From NCBI GenBank assembly GCA_024449915.1, contig JAMZAV010002218.1:166622-230621 (forward strand): a DNA stretch of 64,000 bases, in the 5' to 3' direction. Source of the DNA: Sweltsa coloradensis. Taxonomy: Eukaryota; Arthropoda; Insecta; Plecoptera; Chloroperlidae. The notes under the pieces are model-generated. The model was given only the letters and a program-made list of their open reading frames with translations, searched no databases and was not told where the DNA came from. Positions 35,888 to 49,500 of the stretch are shown here, piece by piece (the first letter of the stretch is position 1; every line of letters starts with the position of its first letter). A program made the position numbers and the translations under genes.

Positions 35888-36033
35888 TAACTTCAATTTG
35901 CCCCCAAAGAAAAACAAGACAACTAATAGAAATTGTGGAAATTGGCATATTAGTGATTAATTTATCCTAATGGGTTTTGCCATTTTGGACATATTTTATT
36001 TTGTACAGCTATTAAATAGTTGAAATATACCAA

Positions 36034-36039
36034 AATAAA
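36034..36039 (+). terminator. Candidate poly(A) signal of copy A
   Basis: AATAAA about 150 bases after the stop codon, the first one downstream. Confidence 0.45.
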
Positions 36040-38047
36040 TGTATTAATATAAATGTATAGTTTAATTGACGTTTTATCTAATTGATATTGATTTTATCAT
36101 CAGCCACATTGGGCCCACGTCATAAAAATGTTGTGTTCCTTTATCAACCAACCACACTGAGATATCACCTCTTATAAGGGAACTTGTACTAAAGGAGATC
36201 AGCGAACTATTTACATTATTTAATCTCCAATATTATTTTATTTATATGGCAATTTCAAACTCCGTGCTATGTTGAGAAGTGTAATATAATATTATCATTC
36301 TGTAATAAACTGAATTTAATTCACTCATAATCTTAATGTACAAATTAAAAGAAATATATCACAATCCTAGAGGGCTGTAACAAATTCAAGAAACCTTAAT
36401 AATGTATGACGTAGTCAAACGAAATACCGTTTTGGTTTTTTTTGATTCATTTATTTATATATTTATTATTTTAGTGTTATACCTGCACGTATGTAATGCA
36501 AACATGGTTTTCAAGTTTTTAATTATCTAACATAATAAATATATCAAAGAATATCCCAATATCACACCCCTCACAAAATTTTGTAAATCTAAATGAACCT
36601 CCTGACATACTTCACATGGAAACCATATAATTGATGGTCACAAACTTATAATAAATGCTTGAAGAACGTGAGACAGATCCACAGTACAGTCATCTGCAGT
36701 CAACAAGTATATAATGAGACACACATCGTTATAATGAATGCTTGAAGACCGTGATACAGATCCACAGTACAGTCATCTGCAGTCTACAAGTATAGTAATG
36801 ACACAACCTCGTCGAGCAACCAAACAAAAATCGTACATATGTACGATAAAACAGAAAATATGTACATTGTAATCATATATTGTATTGTAACGCTGACACT
36901 GTTATTAATTTATGATTGCAAATATAATACAGATAGCGGCAGCAAGCTATGTGTTACAATTTCGATATGTCTAAACCTTTCCATGGAAAACTTAGCATAG
37001 ACCTAAGCTGGCAATTGAATTAACCTTTCAACATTAAATTATGTCCTAAATGTCATCGTGGAAGTATCTCGTGATGAACAATTGCAAATGATATTGTAAA
37101 ATCTATCTACTTTGTATGTTTTACTCACTTTCCCTTCGATCTTTAATTACGTAATTTAAGTAGAGTATAAAATTGATTTAAGCAAAATTCATTAAAAACC
37201 ATAACGCAATTGTTATTGCGGCACTTTTCAGCGATAATTTTGCGGAAACGTTTAGGTCAATAAACACGGAGGCCTACCTTAGAAGCCAAGGCCCAGCCGA
37301 TCTTGTAATTACAACACGCTTCGAATGTTGTAAAAACGTATTTTCATGTAGGTTTTACATTGCTAAACGTTGAGAGCTAAGCCAAACTTGTAATTAATAA
37401 TTAAACGAGTTCATTTAACTTTTGCACGTTCATAGAGATCCGTTTTTTGATTCACTAACAAAGTTCGTTGAGCGACCGAATGTTTATGATTATTGTCCTG
37501 GGATTCCGCCATCGTGTGTTAAGGTTCACTTCCATCTCTTTCTAAGTTACCCCCGTTCGGATGATGGATGGTTTAAAAGAGCTTCATAAAATGGGGATAT
37601 AGTTTCGGTCAATCATAAAGAACAACGTGATTTTCTCCATTACCTGCCCATCAAACGATTTTTTCCAATTTTGGAACAAATCACAATTTAATGGAACGCC
37701 CAGTCATCCACAATAATTTTATTGGAGAAAAACGAAATCTGGTGACTAGAACCACTTAAAATTTTACAGGAAAAATCTCGAAGGAAATTTCAATCTTGCG
37801 ATAAAACATAGCGAAGAGTTGTTATTTTTTTAATTTCTATTCATATTCGTAGCTGTCAAATCAATAGTAAAATACGTTTCTTTTCACAAGATATATCACA
37901 ATTGAAGCTCAAAGTCACAATATACAAGCCTATTCCTAACTTCTTAGTTAAAAAAATTTTTTACCTATAATCTTGAATGATATCGAGCGATATGAAGGCA
38001 ATTTTAATTCTTATTTATATTTATTCCGTCAGTATTTAATCTATATA
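36040..38047. other. Intergenic, one short tandem duplication
   Basis: Two direct copies of about 84 bp (36643-36726, 36727-36807; core CAGATCCACAGTACAGTCAT). Otherwise AT-rich with no coding signal. Confidence 0.6.
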
Positions 38048-38050
38048 AAA

Positions 38051-38095
<45 letters not shown>

Positions 38096-38107
38096 AAAAA
38101 AAAAAAA

Positions 38108-38186
<79 letters not shown>
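38048..38186 (+). repeat. Long poly(A) tract
   Basis: About 139 bases almost purely A (interrupted by one T and two G). No retrotransposon body is recognised upstream. The lysine- and phenylalanine-rich frames over it are meaningless. Confidence 0.9.
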
Positions 38187-38190
<4 letters not shown>

Positions 38191-40230
38191 CTTAAGCACA
38201 CAACATGTTTTTGTGCTTAGATTCGGTATGGAACCACCAATCACCCGACATTTTGTAAGAATGATTAAGTATATTTGTACTATAGTTTATAATGAATTAT
38301 AAGGACATTAAATGGATTGTACTGTTTTTAGCATTAAAAGAGACGGTATTGGAGTACAACAAGTCATTATCACATTATATCTGACAGTGAAACTTATGTT
38401 TGTAATTGTTGTATATTTCTTGTTTATACATTACTAGATCTGATTTTGTGTATTTTTTCGTTTTCATAGTTTAATTGTTTATTTAATTAGCTAGGTCGGT
38501 TGCTAGGTCACGTGTAAGGACTTAGGGGGAGAGAGGGAGAGGGGAATCACATTTGCAATTGTTAATTTCGGTTGAAAATTTTAGCTGTACTGGTTTGAGC
38601 GTTAGAAATAATTAAAGTTTACTACACTTGTAGTACTTGACTTTTAGCCACACAACACCTACTAACTACTAAATCTTGATAATTTACAACTAGAAACAGT
38701 TATGAATAACTGCCAAATGGCTTATTTATTTGAGGTTTATTCACTACACACAACTCATAATAATTTTTTTTATTTTTTATTTTTTTACTTTTTGAGTTCT
38801 AAGCAAAGTTAAGCAAATAATAAACCAAATGAAGCTTCGGTGAAATTAGTCTACTAACTCGATGGCTCGATATACATAATCTTTATTACCTCTAATAGGA
38901 AATGTTACAATATCCAGTCTCAAAATCAGACTCTTTGCATTTTTGATTGTACTGCACTTACGGATTGGTCAAGAGGCGAACGAACGACGGGTATTTTTCA
39001 AGCTACGAGCGTTTTTAAAAATTATCTAAGAATTTGCTTTTGAATGTAGAGTACTCGCTACATATGTCGATAGATAAAAGGTAATTTTATTAACCGTTCT
39101 AATCGTTTACGATTTTACATCTATATGAAACACACACACTTTACGACTCCATCTACTACGTCACCCGTGCATACGCGTCCACTCAGACGTTGCTACATTC
39201 AGATCAACGCAGGACTCAGCAAATACTGCATACAATTAAACCAGTTAGAATTAATTTTAAATGTTTGTTTTAATGTTTAAGAGTGCTACACAGAACGGGT
39301 TGATTTTTGGTGTGGTTGTTGTTCGGGCTATTATTTTTCTTTTTCTTTTTTTTTAAAAGCAATTTACTTAATAATAGTGTTTCAGTATTACTTTGACTTT
39401 AAGTCTCGCCTATACTAGTCTAGACATCGTTGCAACTGGCGTTGACTACTAAACGCTGTTCGTTTGTTTACACAAGCTAGCACAAGATCGTTTCGTAACC
39501 AAACGAATGTCCGATCGATAATTTTTTTAAACTTCTACTTTGTGTTATTCTGATAACATTCTACTATTTTAATGTTTGTGTTTGACGTTATTAATTCTGT
39601 TTAAATTAAAAAACCCCTCTTTCAATCTGTGTTTTCATACATAGATATTATATATTATATCAAACATTTCGATCGTATTTAATATAACAGAACATATAAC
39701 AATACTTTATTCACCTTGACTCATACATTGCATAGTATAACTCTTTTTAGAGAAGTGGATAGCCCTGAGCCTATGGACGTAATACTAATTGTTAACAATT
39801 TTATAAAAAATTACATTAAAATATACATTTCATAATTTCATAATATCTTTCCTTCTATTCTATACATATACTTATTTTTTTTTGAATTGTTTATTTTATT
39901 AAATTATATTCATGAAAATACATAGTAGTTTCAGGAGTGTGGAAGGAATATTGAGTTGTAAAGCTATGGGTGGGTATTTATTTTCGGCCAAGATTAGTTA
40001 ACGTCGTCTGGATGAAGTATTCATTGATGGTGTAGAAGCACGCTTTAGTAGATGATTTCATGTATATTTTAAAAGAGTCTAGGGAGTTGGTATATTTTTA
40101 ATTTCTGGGGGCGCATCTGGGCAATCTGGCAATCTGGGGGCAATGGCGATACTCTCAGCTTAAAAATAAAAGAAACTAGTGTTGCCGTGTGGCGTACACA
40201 TGAATCAATGCTTACTATAGGAAAACAGCC
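38187..40230. other. Intergenic; 39450-39720 is copy B 5' flank homology
   Basis: The stretch around TTTGTTTACACAAGCTAGCA, CGATCGATAAT and TTTCGATCGTATTTA resembles 5160-5400 upstream of copy A, marking where the duplicated locus begins on the left of copy B. Nothing else recognised. Confidence 0.45.
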
Positions 40231-40461
40231 AAAATCGTTGTTAGACGATGAGCGACCATGTGTTTGAGTACCCGGTAACATTCCTTTTCCTCCCCCTATC
40301 TAAGGCTGATCCAGCATGATCCTTGTCTCCCTGCCTATCATAGGCGCGCCTAATACCACTATACTCAAAACTATCCTGTATCCTTATTATGTATCATCAC
40401 TTTAATGCAATATTGCGGGTATCCAACACATGGCTCGCTCTCTCGTCTAACCACTACTTTG
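40231..40461. repeat. MITE of the 11642 family
   Basis: AAAATCGTTGTTAGACGATG ... CTCGTCTAACCACTACTTTG inverted ends, with the CCATGTG-TTGAGTACCCGG and CCTCCCCCTAT core. Confidence 0.7.
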
Positions 40462-40604
40462 CGTTTTCCTAGTCTAGTTAACCAAGTCGCCTTATTATTT
40501 CTCAACCTCGTCAGAATAATTTGTAACTTCTGGATTATATTAAACTATATAGATCTTTTTTGAAATGCATAGCCCTCAGTACTATAGCTAGGCGGATTTT
40601 TTTT

Positions 40605-41860
40605 TATCTAACAATTAGGGTATTTGTGATAGAGTCGTGAATTTTGGATTTTATCCTCAAACGTATTCGAAGAAACTTGCCATCAGTACTATGACAATAT
40701 CCGTCCGCAGGGCGGCTCGTGAGTTTCATCGTGGGGGTGCACATAGTTTCGAAGTCTTTCTGCGGGAAAAACAGGGGTCTGGGGCGCAAGCCCACAGCCG
40801 CCGGGGCGAAATTTTTTCAGACACTAGTGTCTGAAGTACCCGGAAAACGACATTAGAGTATATTTTTCGAAATTTTATTGTCGGGAAAAACTCCCCTATG
40901 TATTATTGTTAATTGTGGCAACCCCTCCAAAAAATTAATATTATATGCTTGATTAAAATTACTACCCGATAATGTCCCTTCATCTCCTCCGACACGCCGC
41001 CTGCAAACATTTCTAATTGTTCGTCCATGGTCGTTTTAAACTGTTTATTTTTAGATCGCTTATTACCGAAGTCCTATTATATTTCACTTTAACGGCACGA
41101 TACTAATTTAAAACACTGTTCGCTCACTTGAAACTGCAGTTCATCTCAACTTCCACCAACCGGTCGCCACAACTTTCACTGCTACTGCCGAGTGTGGGGG
41201 TGATGATGGTGCGAGCGCAATACAGGCGCTTGAATGAAGTAACGGTTTTTTGATCCTTGTGCACGTGCACCAACCCAGACTATACCAGCCGTTCTATAAC
41301 AAAAGACCACCTGAGGCGGGTCCTGCCGCCGAAGCGTAGTAAACATGTATAAATGTTGTGCACATTCAGAGTGTCATCCCACAGTGCAGCATTTACTTGG
41401 CAGAATACTACCCTGCCGATATGCCTTGCGCTGGCCGCCGAAAATCCATACAAACACTCCGACATTTATTGGGAATATTACGAGATTTGCTTTGAACTTA
41501 AATTTGGATTTAGTTCGCGCAAATATTTGGGGGTGTCACGTGCACCTGGTGCACCTATCACGTACTTTTATCCGGACGGCAGGGGCGGCTCGCCTCCTGC
41601 CGTCCGGGGACGGATTGAAAAATGGCATTGTTACAAAATTGTTAATTCAAAATTATATCTTAATTATGATCTTTTGGATTACAAAATTAATTACCTATTA
41701 GATAAAAAGTCCAAATTTAGCTTAAAAAATTCATATTAATATTGTAAATCTGACTAGATTTTTGCACCCTTTGACATTTATCACAAACTTACTCACTGTG
41801 CTGGTAGGATTAGCTACCAGTGACGGTTTATGTGATAGGGTCGTGAATTTGTCTAAAAAC
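40605..41860. repeat. Unclassified GC-variable repeat block
   Basis: Bordered by related direct repeats (GTGATAGAGTCGTGAATTTT at 40626; GTGATAGGGTCGTGAATTTG at 41831). It contains the GC-rich run GGGGTCTGGGGCGCAAGCCC, typical of dispersed repeats, paired GTGCACGTGCACC / CACGTGCACCTGGTGC motifs and the hairpin at 41572. Open frames on both strands overlap each other and match nothing known to me. Confidence 0.4.
41572..41607. repeat. Perfect GC-rich hairpin
   Basis: CCGGACGGCAGG and CCTGCCGTCCGG are exact inverted repeats around a 12-base centre in otherwise AT-rich DNA. Confidence 0.85.
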
Positions 41861-42340
41861 CTCGGGGGTGGGGGGGTTTGCTATTTTTATGAGAAAGAGT
41901 ACTAAAGGGGGTTGGATATCCTAAAAAAAAAAATGGTAGTCTTATATATAGTTAGAACACCAATTATATATGCATGGTCTTAAATTCAAATTTAAAAAAT
42001 AAATTTTACCATATATTTTAAATTTGATCAGATTAACGCTCTTTGACCCCTTTTTCACAATTTTTACTCATATAACCCAAGTGTATAGTGTGACCCTCGT
42101 TTTGTTCCCAAATTCTGCCAATTTTACGAATAAAGACGAAAATAAGTTTTCATCACGTTTTGGTACATTTTCTTGAAAGTGTTAAAATGGGCTTATTAGC
42201 GTTACATCCAATTTAAGTGGTTTTGGTTGGTTCGTTTGATTCAACTCACTATTGAATTTAAGATAATGGATTCGTATGTTTGGACACGTACTTTAAATAC
42301 TGGCCGCTTTGCTTACTCTATATAATGGAGTCACAGTTGA

Positions 42341-42784
42341 TTGGATGAGCCTTTTTTCGTCATCGATCTCACCGTTTATATAGTTTTTCAATTCTATGTT
42401 TTCTTATCAGATCACCCCCACCCTCCCTCATCCCTCCCTAATCGTATATGCATTGACGAATACAGTCAAACGCAGGGCGAGACAGGACAAATCCAGCCAC
42501 CATCAAGGGAAGCAGTCTTTACAACGATCTGCAGATACCAGCGAATGTTGCTAGAAGGACCCCTGACTTCTTGTCGCCTTGCGATGACCAGCAACGATAG
42601 GATACCCCGGGCTGTTGGCGGGTAAATTGGCTGTGAGTTGTTGTTGTATTGCAATATATTAACTTTGTTGCTAGTTCTCCAAAACATACTTATACTAACA
42701 AGGAAACAATAGTTAATACAAACCCATACAACACTGGGAGGGGGAGAAAAAGGAATCGATTGACGCAAAAAGACTCATCCATCA
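42341..42784. repeat. Diverged relative of the TTGGATGAGC family
   Basis: Starts TTGGATGAGC and ends GACTCATCCATCAGCG, the termini of the elements at 2772, 3361 and 9411, but with a different interior (GC-richer, with a CCCCCACCCTCCC run). A short frame over it is not recognised. Confidence 0.45.
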
Positions 42785-44750
42785 GCGTGCGCCGTCCGGT
42801 AGCAAAGCGGCCAGTATTCACAGTACATGATTCACATCATGAATGAACTTATTTATCAACAGGTGTTTTGACACTCGACTCAAAACCACCAATGTTGGTT
42901 ATATTCTCTAATATTATGCTATTTGACATTTATTCAGAAAATAGGTTACAGATCCAGAGTGAAATGTACCTAAGGCGGTGAAGAATACTTATTTTGTTAT
43001 AATTCGGGACGAAAACGTGTGATCGACCGATCATTTGTTAATTGAGTAAATTTTTAATCGGTCAAAGTCCATTGAGTGAAAATAGACCCACGGCACAACG
43101 AAAATCACGCTTCTATCACAAAACCCCTCATTGTTCTTGTATTTTTCTTTAATCCGCTTGACTACTATGAAAACATATCCATACGAATACGGGTAAGAAA
43201 TGCAGGTTTACTAAATCTCCACATCTAAATTTTGGGGAACCCTTGAGTGTGCAAGATTCGATACACCTTGGTCATTTGTCATTCACCGCCTGGACAAATA
43301 AAATATTAAAATATAAGGGCACTTTCGCTCCTAGAAACGATTTCATCAAGAACAAGCCATGTCCTTAATTTAATGATTAAAATTTTCAGACTAGTCAATT
43401 AATTATTCTGTAGGCTAAATCGCTACGGATTTTGCTTATTTTGTGACCGTTCTTAGTACCGGATGTCCAGTTAAAATTTTTACGCATCGGTTTAGCGAAT
43501 CGGATAATTTTTACGTACCACAGATCACCTAAGTGTCGTGAGAACTTGAATTGTAAGCTAAGTCGCTGCGCTTTCTCGTCTAATGAGACCACAGTACAAT
43601 CTGTCTATCATGTTTGTTATGTGTCTTGAGGGTATACATGTTTATTGCTAAACGACAAAAAAATAGTTTTATATTTAAGGAGGGAAGGGTGCCCTACCTA
43701 ATAATTTAATCTTAACCTAATCCAATTGAAACAATTTTTTTGTGACATGGATGACAAATTCGTGTTGACTTTCGGAATGAAATGGAATCAAATATAGAAT
43801 GTTAATGATTTTTTTATGATAATAAATGCTACCTCTTTAAACCACTTCAAAGCATGATATTTGTATATGTGATTTTACTGCTAATATTCCTTCCTCGCCT
43901 GACGCTGGTAGTAAGACTAAAGTCACAATGTTTACTTTAATCCCGTGTGAGATTAAATTCTGACGTGAAGCCGAGCAAATGCAAGGAATCGCGTTGGTAA
44001 AGAATTGTGCTTTGTACCTTTGACCTTGAGAACTAATCAACCGAATAGCAAATAATGACAAACTTGCGTCTTCTGGATTTAGTTTGGCAGATAAAATTCA
44101 TTCACTGGAACGAAGAATTTAGTGAAATTCATAGCTCGAGTTTACTTTCCTTCTCTGCAAATATGAGTTGTAAATTATAATATAAGTTCTGTTTGCGTTG
44201 TTGTCTCGATTTTCGACCTTTGGGTCTAGTAAATATTCTATATTGCTATCATCGCTGTAACAACTCGGAGTTCAGAACCATGGAAGAATGACGTAGCTCA
44301 TACCACGTGCACTTATTTGAAAGGGTGGGGAGAGTATCTTTTCCCAATTTGTTCTTACTTGTTGCACTTTACCGTTAATAGTGAGTCTTCAGGGTAAGCA
44401 GCAGAGCTCGTGTTTCTACTCCATTAAGCCGTAATTCTGGATTATTTACAAGCAAGTTTTTAAATATTGTAGGCTTTTGTATTTTAAAAATCTTGATACA
44501 TTCCTAGTAACGAATTCGAGTAGAATTGCGCGTATTTTGTTAGTGAAAAGTTCGAGGGAACAAAATTGATCTCTTTAATTATCGGATAACATAAAACAGT
44601 TTATGGATGATGTGAAAATATGTTTTGTACAAATGTTGTAATGCCTTTATTAATATTGTTCGTTTATTATGGATAAACCGAAAAGTTTCATATGATCGTA
44701 TTAAAAATTTACTATGAAAAAATATTTTTTTTAAAAACAACGCTATTGGT
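42785..44750. other. Intergenic; insertion within copy B 5' flank
   Basis: 43190-43480 is related to 35150-35470 in copy A intron 11, so it is a dispersed repeat. 44500-44720 resumes the homology to 5490-5700 upstream of copy A. No coding exon seen. Confidence 0.45.
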
Positions 44751-44950
44751 TAATGACTAAAAAGTAAGAAAAAATAATTTTCGCCCAACAATTTCTTGGC
44801 TTACTCGGAAATTAAAAGCGTTGGGCGCTTTTCCCTTCCTGAACAACAAAAGTCTGTATCTATGTCAATACCGTATAAGCGCCGAACGCTTTTATTTCCG
44901 AGTAGGCAGAAATTTGTTGGGCGAAAATTTATTTTTTACTTTTAGTAATT
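44751..44950. repeat. Palindromic MITE
   Basis: About 200 bp made of two inverted arms of about 85 bp (TTTTCGCCCAACAA ... TTGTTGGGCGAAAA; AAAAGCGTTGGGCGC ... GCGCCGAACGCTTTT) around a short loop. The sequence folds into one long hairpin. Confidence 0.8.
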
Positions 44951-45039
44951 TACCATAAGCGTGTTTAAAAAAAAAATCAGTATTACTTTTATGACTTTTT
45001 GTCTTTAACGAATGTCGTAATCGAACTATGCTCACTGGA

Positions 45040-45880
45040 CTTTTCCGAATTTCTGCATCTGATTGGCCCATCCTTACAGCTGTGGATACTTTCCCACATG
45101 AACTTTGATTTGGTTATTAATTACGATGATTAATTGATTAATTATGATCGTTATTGATTTCGTCTATTTCATCAGAATAGTATGTGTGAAAATTTTAGCT
45201 CGATCGAACATTGGAGTGGGTGAAACTCGTTTCCATATAAAACTTTACAGTATTAATTACGATTCATTATTGATTCATTAGTTTTAATCTGTTAATTGAT
45301 TCATTGTTGAAATTTTTCTTTGTCATCAGAATACTATGGTGTGAAAAATTTCAGCCGATCGACATTGCATCTGTTGGCCCCATCTTCTATAGCTGTTACT
45401 GAATTCCATATGACTTTGGTTTGTTTATTAATTACTATGAATTATTAGTGAATTTATTCCTCTATTTCATCAGAATACTATGTGTGAAACATTTCAGCTC
45501 GATCGGACATTGCATCTGGTTGGGCCCTCTTAACTACCAGTGACTAATTTCCCATATGAAACTTTGTTTGGTTAGTAATTACGATAGAATTAATTGATAA
45601 TTAGTTAATATGTTACTTTATTCATCTATTTAATCAAGAATACGTATGTGTAAAAATTTCAGCTCGATCGGACATTGGGATAGTGGGTGAAACATCGAAT
45701 TTCCATATAAAACTTTAATTATTAAATTACGAGAATTAATTGATAATAATGAATTCTGATTTAATTGATTCTCTATTGTCATCAGAATACAAATGTGTGA
45801 AAAATTTCTGCTCGATCGGACATTGGGAAGTGGGTGAAAATATTGATATAAGATTCCGTCTAGACAGATACAGATGCGAT
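45040..45880 (+). repeat. About 150-bp tandem repeats, 5-6 units
   Basis: Units recur with CATCAGAATACTATGTGTG, TTTCAGCTCGATCGGACATT, CATATGAAACTTT and TTAATTGATTAATTA in order, spaced about 150 bases. The last unit runs into a GACAGACAGACAAACCCTG-type end. This satellite-like block separates homologous parts of the copy A and B flanks. Confidence 0.75.
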
Positions 45881-46365
45881 AACAGATAGATGTATCGAAC
45901 GACAGACAGACAAACCCTGAAGCTAATATAGGCGTTGAAATGACGGGTTAAAAGCAGATACAACATTGCTCTTACAGAAAATATTTCATAGGCACTGCAT
46001 TAAGGACATTATATAATTTTTTATTCAAAACACAATGTTTACAACTTTAAAGAAACACACATTTTCAATTTGGAGATGGAAAATAATAAAACCAAAGCTA
46101 ACGTTAACAAAAATTATTTTACGGCGAACTGCTAACACGCACACATGACTTATTATATTCAAATTGCTTCGGTACCATAAGCTTTATATTATAATGATTT
46201 TATTCTTTAATCACTTCATCCCCCCCGCACCGTCTTTTTGATTTCGGAACTAAATCTCCTTTCAGTAATTTTCAAATACTTGGTAATTGTAAATCGGTTC
46301 AATGAAAAAATTAAGTCTGCCTTAATGTAGGATCGTCTTCCGTGCCAGTTTAGTGTCAGTGCGCA

Positions 46366-46582
46366 ATGAACCTCCGGACGGTGGCGAGCCGGGGATGTGC
46401 CTGTATGGAGGCGCGCATTGTTCGGATGGCTTGACTCAGCGTGTTCATGCCTCATGCTGGCCGGTGTCTACCGGCATCGATCTACTTCGGATGTTTTCGG
46501 TAGCAAACCGAAGTCCCGGTCGAGTACCTGATGGGGGGGAAAACCATGTCCGTCTTCCAGTGGCGGTTTCCCTTGTGGCCAC
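46366..46582 (+). pseudogene. Copy B exon 1
   Basis: Starts ATGAACCTCCGGACGG, with several single-base losses and gains relative to 6116-6336. The frame breaks after about five codons. The donor reads CTAAGT where copy A has GTAAGT after CAC. Confidence 0.8.
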
Positions 46583-49500
46583 TAAGTGTTATGGAACATT
46601 ATTCGTAAATGTGTTTTTGGTAATATACATTCTTCATAGTTTTATCATGAAGACCAAATTATCACTGCGCTTTCTTATAATCTTTTTTTTTGTATGCAAT
46701 GCTACTGTTAAAATGAAGAATAAACAATGCGACGCGTTTAGTTCTTCTGACATAACATATAATTTGCAATCTATCACCTTTATATTGATACAAAATGTAG
46801 GCATTAAATTGTATACCACGCAGGAACTACACTGACAACGAACATTCTTTCAATTGATCCTGATAAAAACACTGCGTTCTTGTTTCTACATTGAATTGAT
46901 GAGAGCAACACACTGACAAACATTAAGGCCTTTACAAATACGTTATTTCAATGATGAAATCACAAAAACAAGTTAAATAGTATTTTTTTATCATCTTTTT
47001 CGACAACAATGGATTAAATCGTGATTATTCAATTGTTTCATTCAAATGTTATGATTTGCCAGGTTTTTTTGTTGGATTTAATTTTGTTTAATAATAATTG
47101 TAACCATACAACTCATTCATAGAACCACTCCGGGAAGAATTTAACATACCAGCAGTTTAGCTGCGGTCGCTTAGAACGTTCCCTACTCGATGAGAGTGGG
47201 TGATCGTTCCCCCTGAAAGCACGTATAACCGCTGGCTAGAGCAGATGAGTGTTCGAGAGCTAGTGTACGGCTTTCCTCTTTCTCCTCGACATTTCTGACA
47301 GTCTGGTTTAGTGCAGGAACCTGATATGACTTCAGGTCAGGTCACGATTTTCACAACATTTGCTTTAAATATTGTTTTGTTTTTAAACTATAATATAGAA
47401 GATAAACTCCACGATTAGTTTGGTATACCTATTTATCTTACCTGCGCAACATTGAAACTCATATCTTCTTTTTTGTGAATGTAGTACAAACAGACAAATT
47501 TAAATAGTCTCAAAAAAATACATTTTCGCACGAAAGTCCTAAAGCTTTGATTTTTTGACAACTATTTTTTTTTCCGAATGTTTTGCTGTATTATGGTTGT
47601 AGGTTTGTGTCTAACTTTACAGTGGAAGTATTTTCGTATTATCGTTATTGATTTGTGAATTAAATTATATTTCAGTGTTTTTCTCACTTTTACGTATACT
47701 GTTATTGTTATCCCTTTAATTGATTAGGCAATATAAATTGCTAACCTTGAATGTTCGTTTGTATACTGTCCCCTATTACCTAGAAACGATAGATTGTATT
47801 CCAAATTCTGATTATATCTCTAATAGTTATATTTTTATGTATTTATTAATTATTAATTGAATTTATTTTATTTATTGGTTCACTCAATATACAACATAGC
47901 TGCCATTTTACATTGAAGTATAGACAGAATAAATTTTAAATCATATAAAACATAAAACAGATCAAATCCAAGAATAGATTCAAAATCTCTAAATTGAACG
48001 CCAAGGCGGTTTAAAATTATTAAAAGTCCAAACTGAGAATTTAAGAAAATCAGTATAAAGTGAATACTAAAAAAACTTAAGATACCGTACCAAGGTTCCT
48101 TCATTAGCTTTTACATCTTTTGAAAGATAAAATCACGATACATTTTTTTGTTTTTGTAAAATAAAGTAAACCGGTGTCCATTTTATAATAAAATACGGAG
48201 AAGATTAAAAAAGAATCTCCTATTTCACAATATAAATAATGCAGGCATTCACTATATTTGTGTATCATTCAGTGATTATTACAATTCTAAATTTCCAAAA
48301 CAACGTGATAACTCTAATATAAGCCCGTATAACCATAGAACAATAATTGTGTCCAACATACGTTGACCTTGTGATTCTGCTACTGCGCTTATTACAATAT
48401 TATTGCGACAGTCTCATATCCGGCATTACATGGGATGGCGTTCCCGCCGAGATCTACATAGCACGGCTCCATGTATTGTATTCATGTTCGGTGCCATCTT
48501 TACGTGATGCCAACACTACAGCTTCCTGCCCTGTCTTTCTTATGGACTTCAACTCACTCAACGTTTGAGTAGGTCATAGTGAGGACGTATGTAGTCACGT
48601 GTAGGTATGCCCAGTGAGTTTTGGTCAAGTGTAGGTAGATCAGTGAGTGTTAGTTCAAGTTTAAAGGTAGGTCACGTAGGGGTAGGTCAAGTGATGGTTT
48701 GATGTCCGTGAGTGTAGGTCCAGGGAGTGGAGGTCAATTACGGGTGTCAGTAGGGGTAGGTCAAGTGATGGTTAGAGTCACGTGTTGGGCAAGTAAATCA
48801 AGTGAATTTCAAGTACGGTAGGTAAGTGAATGGTTAGTTTTACGTGAGGGTTGGGTCAAGTAGGGGTAGTCCATGTGAGCCATAATGTAGGTCAAGTGAG
48901 TGGTGGTCAGTGAGTGCTAGGTACACTAAAGGGGTAGATCAAGTGAGTGGTAGTCACATGAGAGTAAGTCAATTGATTAGTAGTCAAGTGATTGTAGGTT
49001 AGTGTTTGTTGGTTAGTGAGGTGGTAGGACCAGTGATTGGTAGGTCAAGTGAGTGGTAGGGTTTAAGTAAGTGGTAGATATAGGATAGGGGTAGTCATGA
49101 GGGAGGTCCAGTGAGAGGTAGTTCAAGTGAGTGTGGCACATGAGAGGTAAGTCAAGTGATTAGTAGGTCCAGTGATTGGTAGTTAAGTGATTTTGTTGTT
49201 AGTTAGTGGTAGTACAAGTGATTGGTAGGTTAAGTGATTGGTAGGTAGTGAGTGTTAGGTCAATGTGAGGGGTAGTCAAGTGAGGGGTGGGTCACGTGAG
49301 TGGTAGGTCAGTGGGTTGTAGGTCAAATGAGGGTAATGTCAGGTGAGTTGTAGTCATGAGTGGTAGGTCCGTGAGGCTTGTCTAGTGAGTAATAGGTCAA
49401 GTGAGTGGTAGGTCAAGTAAATTGTAGTCAAGTGAGTGGTAGGTCAAGTGAGTTGTAGGTCAAGTGAGTTGTAGGTCAAATGAGAGGTAGGTCAATTATT

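Noticed and set aside
37973..38302. Lysine-rich frame and its phenylalanine-rich mates
   Set aside because: Produced by the poly(A) tract at 38048-38186.
41345..41739. Two overlapping plus-strand frames of about 120 residues
   Set aside because: They overlap in different frames, cross the GC hairpin and resemble no family known to me; treated as repeat-derived.
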